Assembly (NCBI GenBank): GCA_964023205.1
Contig: OZ026840.1
Location: 15,108,454 to 15,172,453 of the forward strand
From: Lutraria lutraria
Taxonomy: Eukaryota > Mollusca > Bivalvia > Venerida > Mactridae
Direction of reading: 5' to 3'
Length of the DNA: 64,000 nt
Positions within the stretch are counted from its first letter, which is position 1. Every line of letters starts with the position of its first letter. A program made the translations under genes and the position numbers. Of this stretch, positions 58,886 through 64,000 are shown one piece after another. A model generated the notes under the pieces. That model saw only the letters and a program-made list of their open reading frames with translations, was not told the DNA's origin and did not search any database.

Positions 58886-61080
58886 AAATACATGTACTTC
58901 TATATATGTGAACCGTCAAACTTAATGACATCCACTTTAGAACTTTGCTCATATAATAAAGCTGTATTAACTTATTAATTATGTGATGTGACGACTTACT
59001 TTTATATCACCATATTTGACTTCTACGTATGCATTTTATTAGAATATTATATAAATCAGACAATAAAATCATTTTTTATCAAATTGACAACAGCTTTAAA
59101 AGCATTCTGATTCAGTAGTTAAAACAGAATAGTAAATTATAAGTGTGTATTATTGTACAGGAAACATAATTCTTTTGCCATAAAAATTTTGTATAGAACT
59201 TATTTTCATTCACCCCTGGTATTACCGGTAACTGTGGAAGTATACTATTTATTTTCAAATTTGACGAGACATGTTATGTAGTGGACATAATAGTAGTTCA
59301 CTCTCAAAGTTGCATGAATAGTTCCCATTCAATTGTCACCAAACTTGGGTCAAAATGTTTGTGCGTCCAATATCTTGGCCAAATTTGATAATCTGCAAAT
59401 TCGTCATTTCCCGTTTTCAGTGATGGTGCAGTTAAACCTGTGTTTGTGGCCACCTTCAAATAAAGGTCGTTAATTTAAAAACCATCATTGATTACTTAGA
59501 GCAAAATAACCTCCAAAGAAAGGACACCTGTCAATATAGGCCACATTCTGTCTTTCCCAAGGATGAACTTTGTTCACAGGTTTGACTTTACCCGATTTAT
59601 CAAGATATGTTGAAATAGACCTTGTCCCCTCTAGTTGTATGGTATTGTTACAATCTTCAACAGATAATTTTGACAGACGTACAGTGTATTTTGTGAAAAT
59701 GTGGTACTCTTGTTTGTATATGGAAAGTATGTAACTTTCTGTCAGTTGTTTTTAGTCTTTTTTTGCAATCAATTATTATCTGAATGAATGCTTAATATGA
59801 TTTGATGTTCAAAAATTATATATTAACTTACATGCTAAGTGATGCGTTCACTGATTTACCTAGAGAGTATTTATAATAAAGTTTAACCACTATACTACAT
59901 TTTGTACAATCACCTCCGATACCAAAACTATGTCTTAATATTGAGTGTGACTATTTATTTTAGGTTTAATCGGTTTTGGTCCACGGACACCCCATTTTTG
60001 GGCAAAAATGTAACCCCTTAAGTACCTAAACGTAAGTTGTCACCATTGAAAATGTGCAACATCACGGTTGATCAAAATCTAGGAGTGACAGTCTTGACTT
60101 TAAATCATGTAGATTCAAGCATAATTTTTCAGTATGTGGCTCATACTTATTGTGGCATTTTAAATGTAAAATTTGCTCGATCAGTTGTTTTGATTTAATT
60201 AATCTATGTTTTTAATGTACCGGTAACATACTTGATCTGTGATTCTTTTTATAATGTTTTAACACTAGTTAATGTAATCATTGTATTCATTTTCTGTTTT
60301 GTTATATTTATTCTTGCTCATGGTTTTGTTGTGTTGTGTTATAAGAGATTTTATTAAACTATTAAATAAAAATTATTTATTTTAGTTGAATCTTGATAAT
60401 AAATGTTGATGAATGCTCAAGTTATCCTAAGGAAACCATTTTCTTTTAGAATTCACATCCTTTCACTCAAACTGACCCCAAAGATCAACAAAGTTCCCCC
60501 AGTGCTGTCTTTATCCCAAGTTTGATTTCAATATCTCATAATCCAAGTCTTTGAGTAGTTATCATTTTCCTATTTTTTGTAGTCATGGTGACCCTGACAC
60601 CGGAATCCATCACTATCTCATGTTAGGTCTTCATAAAAAATTGCTACATACCATGTTTGCAAGCAATCTAGTCTATCAAAAGTTATTAGATGAAACCTGC
60701 TTAATGCATTAAACAATGGATGAAATTAGCTGATGTACAAAAATGGCCGACTTCAGCATAATGTGGATTTATAATTTGGTACCTATTAAAATACCTTAGT
60801 AGGGTATCTTTAGAACTGTATGAAAAATGTCATCTGTAGGAAAATGTGTGGAGACCAGAAATCAAGTGAAAAAGTGAAAAACAGCATCAAAATAGGTGAC
60901 AATACTGATTTTTGTTCATAGTCCATCTAAATTGGTAGTTGTCAGAAAAAAGAATGTTCACTGCCTCAGTAAGATCTATCCACCAATGAAATTTCGCATT
61001 GTTACCTCTTATAGTTTCTGAGTTTATGAGCTACATGAAAGTTTTTGCACAGATGCTGATGACACAGTGCTCACAATAGC
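58886..61080. other. 3' flank and intergenic, no gene seen
   Basis: It contains the likely 3' UTR of the TPR-CHAT gene, a MITE at 59429-59587, and AT-rich DNA with blocks (60480-60620, 60720-61070) that read like old dispersed repeats. No exon was recognised. Confidence 0.45.
59429..59587. mobile_element. CAGTCAAACCTGT MITE, copy 6
   Basis: Left end CAGTTAAACCTGTGTTTGTGG, right end GTTCACAGGTTTGACTTTA. Interior AGGTCGTTAATTTA and ACCTGTCAATATAGGCC. More diverged than the intronic copies. Confidence 0.7.
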
Positions 61081-61084
61081 CGAG

Positions 61085-61765
61085 CAAGTGGTTGTCAGCC
61101 TAAGTAGTTGTCAGCATAAGTGGTTGTAAGCCTAAGTAGTTGTCAGCATAAGTAGTTGACAGCATAAGTAGTTGTCAGCATAAGTGGTTGTCAGCCTAAG
61201 TAGTTGTCAGCATAAGTGGTTGTAAGCCTAAGTAGTTGTCAGCATAAGTGGTTGTCAGCATAAGTAGTTGTCAGCATAAGTAGTTGACAGCATAAGTGGT
61301 TGTCAGCATAAGTAGTTGTAAGCATAAGTAGTTGACAGCATAAGTGGTTGACAGCATAAGTGGTTGTCAGCATAAGTAGTTGACAGCATAAGTGGTTGTA
61401 AGCATAAGTGGTTGTCAGCATAAGTAGTTGTCAGCATAAGTGGTTGTAAGCATAAGTAGTTGTCAGCATAAGTGGTTGTCAGCATAAGTAGTTGTCAGCA
61501 TAAGTGGTTGTAAGCATAAGTAGTTGACAGCATAAGTTGTTGTCAGCATAAGTGGTTGTTAGCATAAGTAGTTGTAAGCATAAGTAGTTGTCAGTATAAG
61601 TAGTTGACAGCATAAGTGGTTGTAAGCATAAGTAGTTGTCAGCATAAGTGGTTGTTAGCATTAGTAGTTGTAAGCATAAGTAGTTGACAGCATAAGTGGT
61701 TGACAGCATAAGTGGTTGTAAGCATAAGTGGTTGTCAGCATAAGTGGTTGTCAGAATTGATGGTT
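61085..61765. repeat. 16-bp satellite (AGTGGTTGTCAGCATA units)
   Basis: About 42 units of 16 bp that vary mostly at two sites (GTGG/GTAG and TGTC/TGAC/TGTA). The period is not a multiple of three, yet minus-strand frames stay open because the unit lacks stops. No gene is implied. Confidence 0.95.
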
Positions 61766-62476
61766 GTTCAAATTGATATATTTCATAAACACAAGACAGA
61801 TAAAGCAACAAACAAACCATCATAAAAACATGAAACTTTATCAACTTGTTCAAGTACAAATATACGACAGACAGACATGTATGAATGTTATCACAGATAT
61901 GTAATAAATACATGTAAAATAGCAATATAGAACTATTTAAAGCACATTATGGACGGAACAGACAAGTAAATGAAACATGTTTTAATATTATTATATAGTT
62001 CAATGTCTGACTCATCAGCGATTTAAATAATATTTTGAAACAAAACATTTATAACAAAACAGTGCCATTATAGAAATATCGAAAAGTTTGTGAAAAACTT
62101 ATTTTGAAAATATCAGACTCGGTCTAAAACTTTTCTTTATTGAAAAAAACAAAAACTTAAGTTCTTTTGTAAACAGTCTGCTTGCATTTATTCCACTGAA
62201 AACAATCCAATACTTCAATCATAAAAAACTATCCTGGAATGAGCTCTAAAACAATTTTTTTCCAAAAGGATAAGTCAAAAACGAAACTTAAATAAATTGC
62301 TTGATATAAATAAAGAAAAACAGCCAAACAATAAATAAACCAATATTCATGTATGTAAAAATAGAATGTATATTAGTGATATCACAAGTAAATTATATAA
62401 AATCATATCACTTTATAAAATAATGCTTATATTTTCACATTTTCTCCATTTATATCACAATTGTCCAGTGTACATT

Positions 62477-63834
62477 TTAGAACAACATTTTAACCTTCTC
62501 AACGGAGGTATCCCAACTATCCACCCAGCGTTGCTCAGCAACCAGCAATTTCTGCTTTTCATCTTCAATTTCCTGAAGAGCTTTCTCGAACTGAGCTTTA
62601 TACTCCTAAAAATAAACAAAAGAAGAAAAATTAAGGTATTTTCAAAATAATTCACACTTCAGTCAAACTAGTTTATAGTGAGCTCACATGAAGGGAAATG
62701 AAGAATCAATAATGATAAAACATCACCAAACACGAAAAACATGAAAAATGATTAAATTAAATCATTTATTTCATTCCATCTAAAAGGAGAACCCACTTAC
62801 TACTAGCAATTTTCACTTATCTCAAAAAGTACACAATTATTAAGAACACTCAAATATAATACTTAAGTATCATTTGAAAAACATAATCATCATTTTAACT
62901 ACATCATTACCATAACAATTATACAATTATCATTATTTCTGGGAACTGAATGATAATTAAAGGGGCATACCCTACAACTGACAAACATTCTGTGAAAGTG
63001 TAAAAATGTGTTAGATGTATATGTAAAACAATATATAATGGCTAATTGCAAGGAGAACTTAGGTTTAGTTTAGGTACTAGCCGCAAACAACATAGCTATG
63101 AATAATAAATCACTTCCACCCAAAAATTGTACAACAAACAAAGAGTTTCCGATCTTTTATGGAAACTAATATTTTTTGTGATTTTACTTTTAATTGGATG
63201 AATTTTTGGCTGAAACTTTCTTTGTCGGCTTTTTTCTTTACAAGCTTCTAATCATTTTGCCTTGATTCTAGATGCAACAAGTTGTAGGGTATGCCCCTTT
63301 AAGCTTTCCATAGCCGTCACTTGCTGGGAGGGCATGAATTTTGTTGTGGACCAAAGTACTAGGTTTTTCTACATCGCATTCCATGTTGTAGTGCAAGTCT
63401 GTGTAAGTTCAGTTTCCATGAGTACTTTCAGTACTTTGATTACTCAGTTAGTATCAGAACTACTACTTAACAAGACCCGCTTCTGTGGTCGAGTGGTTAA
63501 GGTCACCGACTTCAAATCACTGTAGGTTCGAGCCCAGCTATTCATCACGTCTCTTTTTGTGAGAAAGTAGGCAGTTGCTTACGGAGGATGGGTGTCTTGT
63601 ACTGGTTCTTCCCAGGAATGATGGTTAGGTAAATTGTCTGCCTCATATGACTCTGATCATTGAAAAGGGGCATAAAACTTGATCAAACAAACAAACAATC
63701 TAAACAAACCTCATAAGCTCTGTCTCTAGCAGTTATTGTAGCATTTTGTCCCAATGTTGTTTTGGCCGTTGTTACAGAAGCTGTCAGCTGTACTGCTGGC
63801 TTTGTTCCAGGAACTAACTCATTATTAGGTATAC
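62477..63834 (-). CDS. Last two exons of a coiled-coil protein gene
   Basis: On the minus strand, exon 63834-63710 (acceptor TATACAG, two bases completing a codon, donor GTTTGT) joins exon 62605-62477 (acceptor TTTTTAG) in phase 0, ending TAA. The encoded 84-residue tail reads from LVPGTKPAVQLTASVTTA through ARDRAYEEYKAQFEKALQEI to WVDSWDTSVEKVKMLF. The first part is Thr/Ala-rich and probably extended; the second is an amphipathic charged helix, likely coiled coil. The 5' exons lie beyond the window. Poly(A) signals on this strand are at 62187-62192 and 62136-62141. I do not recognise the family. Confidence 0.75.
62957..63302. mobile_element. TTAA-flanked MITE, AGGGGCATACCCTACAACT termini
   Basis: TTAA at 62957-62960 is followed by AGGGGCATACCCTACAACT, and its exact inverse complement precedes TTAA at 63299-63302. 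Length 346 bp, no coding capacity. The TTAA target fits piggyBac-type transposition. It lies in the intron between the two exons of the minus-strand gene. Confidence 0.88.
63476..63695 (+). mobile_element. tRNA-derived SINE, Ser/Leu-like head, copy 3
   Basis: The head GTGGTCGAGTGGTTAAGGTC and B box GTAGGTTCGAGCCCAGC, then the shared body (AGAAAGTAGGCAGTTGCTTA), and a (CAAA)n tail at 63684-63698. It ends 15 bp from the donor of the minus-strand exon at 63710. Confidence 0.88.
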
Positions 63835-64000
63835 CTGTATAATAAAGGAGTAAATACTGGTTAAAAAATATTTAATGACATTCATAAACAGTTTTTCAGT
63901 AACAAATATTTTGCCAAGTCTGATCCATTTATACTGATCAGGTTTACACTGCAATACCCAATAATATCGTGCACGACGTGCAGTACCTAAAACATAACAA

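Noticed and set aside
61239..61925. Minus-strand frames rich in LTTTYA repeats
   Set aside because: They follow the 16-bp satellite, which simply lacks stop codons on that strand; there is no start, splice or domain support.

Overview
The window is animal (metazoan) nuclear DNA. It is AT-rich, with spliced genes, short exons and introns crowded with small transposons. Several dispersed repeats resemble families common in bivalve genomes: the AGCTCAC-headed repeat ending near GGCCCTCTTGTT, the repeat ending in GGGGGCATAAT, and the TTATACGCCCGTTTGAA repeat. A bivalve mollusc is therefore my best guess. This rests on recalled repeat signatures, not on a search.

Layout. (1) 216-2659, + strand: the last three exons of a coiled-coil protein. 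(2) 2660-17696: no gene recognised. It holds hairpin elements, a 4.4 kb satellite of 32-bp units (8690-13058), a nested inverted repeat and an 18-bp satellite that grew inside a small DNA transposon (13998-14569). (3) 17697-24440, - strand: a complete four-exon gene for a secreted C-type lectin with a PAN-like N-terminus. (4) 24441-30310: repeats only. (5) 30311-32578, + strand: a two-exon gene for a 158-residue basic protein with a hairpin at its poly(A) signal. (6) 37178-58885, + strand: a complete 20-coding-exon gene for a 1610-residue TPR-CHAT protein of the TTC28 type. All splice phases agree. The CHAT domain lacks both expected catalytic residues. (7) 58886-62476: 3' flank with a 16-bp satellite. 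(8) 62477-63834, - strand: the last two exons of another coiled-coil protein.

The genes show no sign of acting together. They are separate eukaryotic transcription units, and most of the window is transposon-derived. At least three TA-flanked MITE families, two hAT-type elements, TTAA-flanked elements and several tRNA-derived SINEs are visible, some within a few bases of splice sites. One 200-base assembly gap (43141-43340) falls inside a MITE in an intron.
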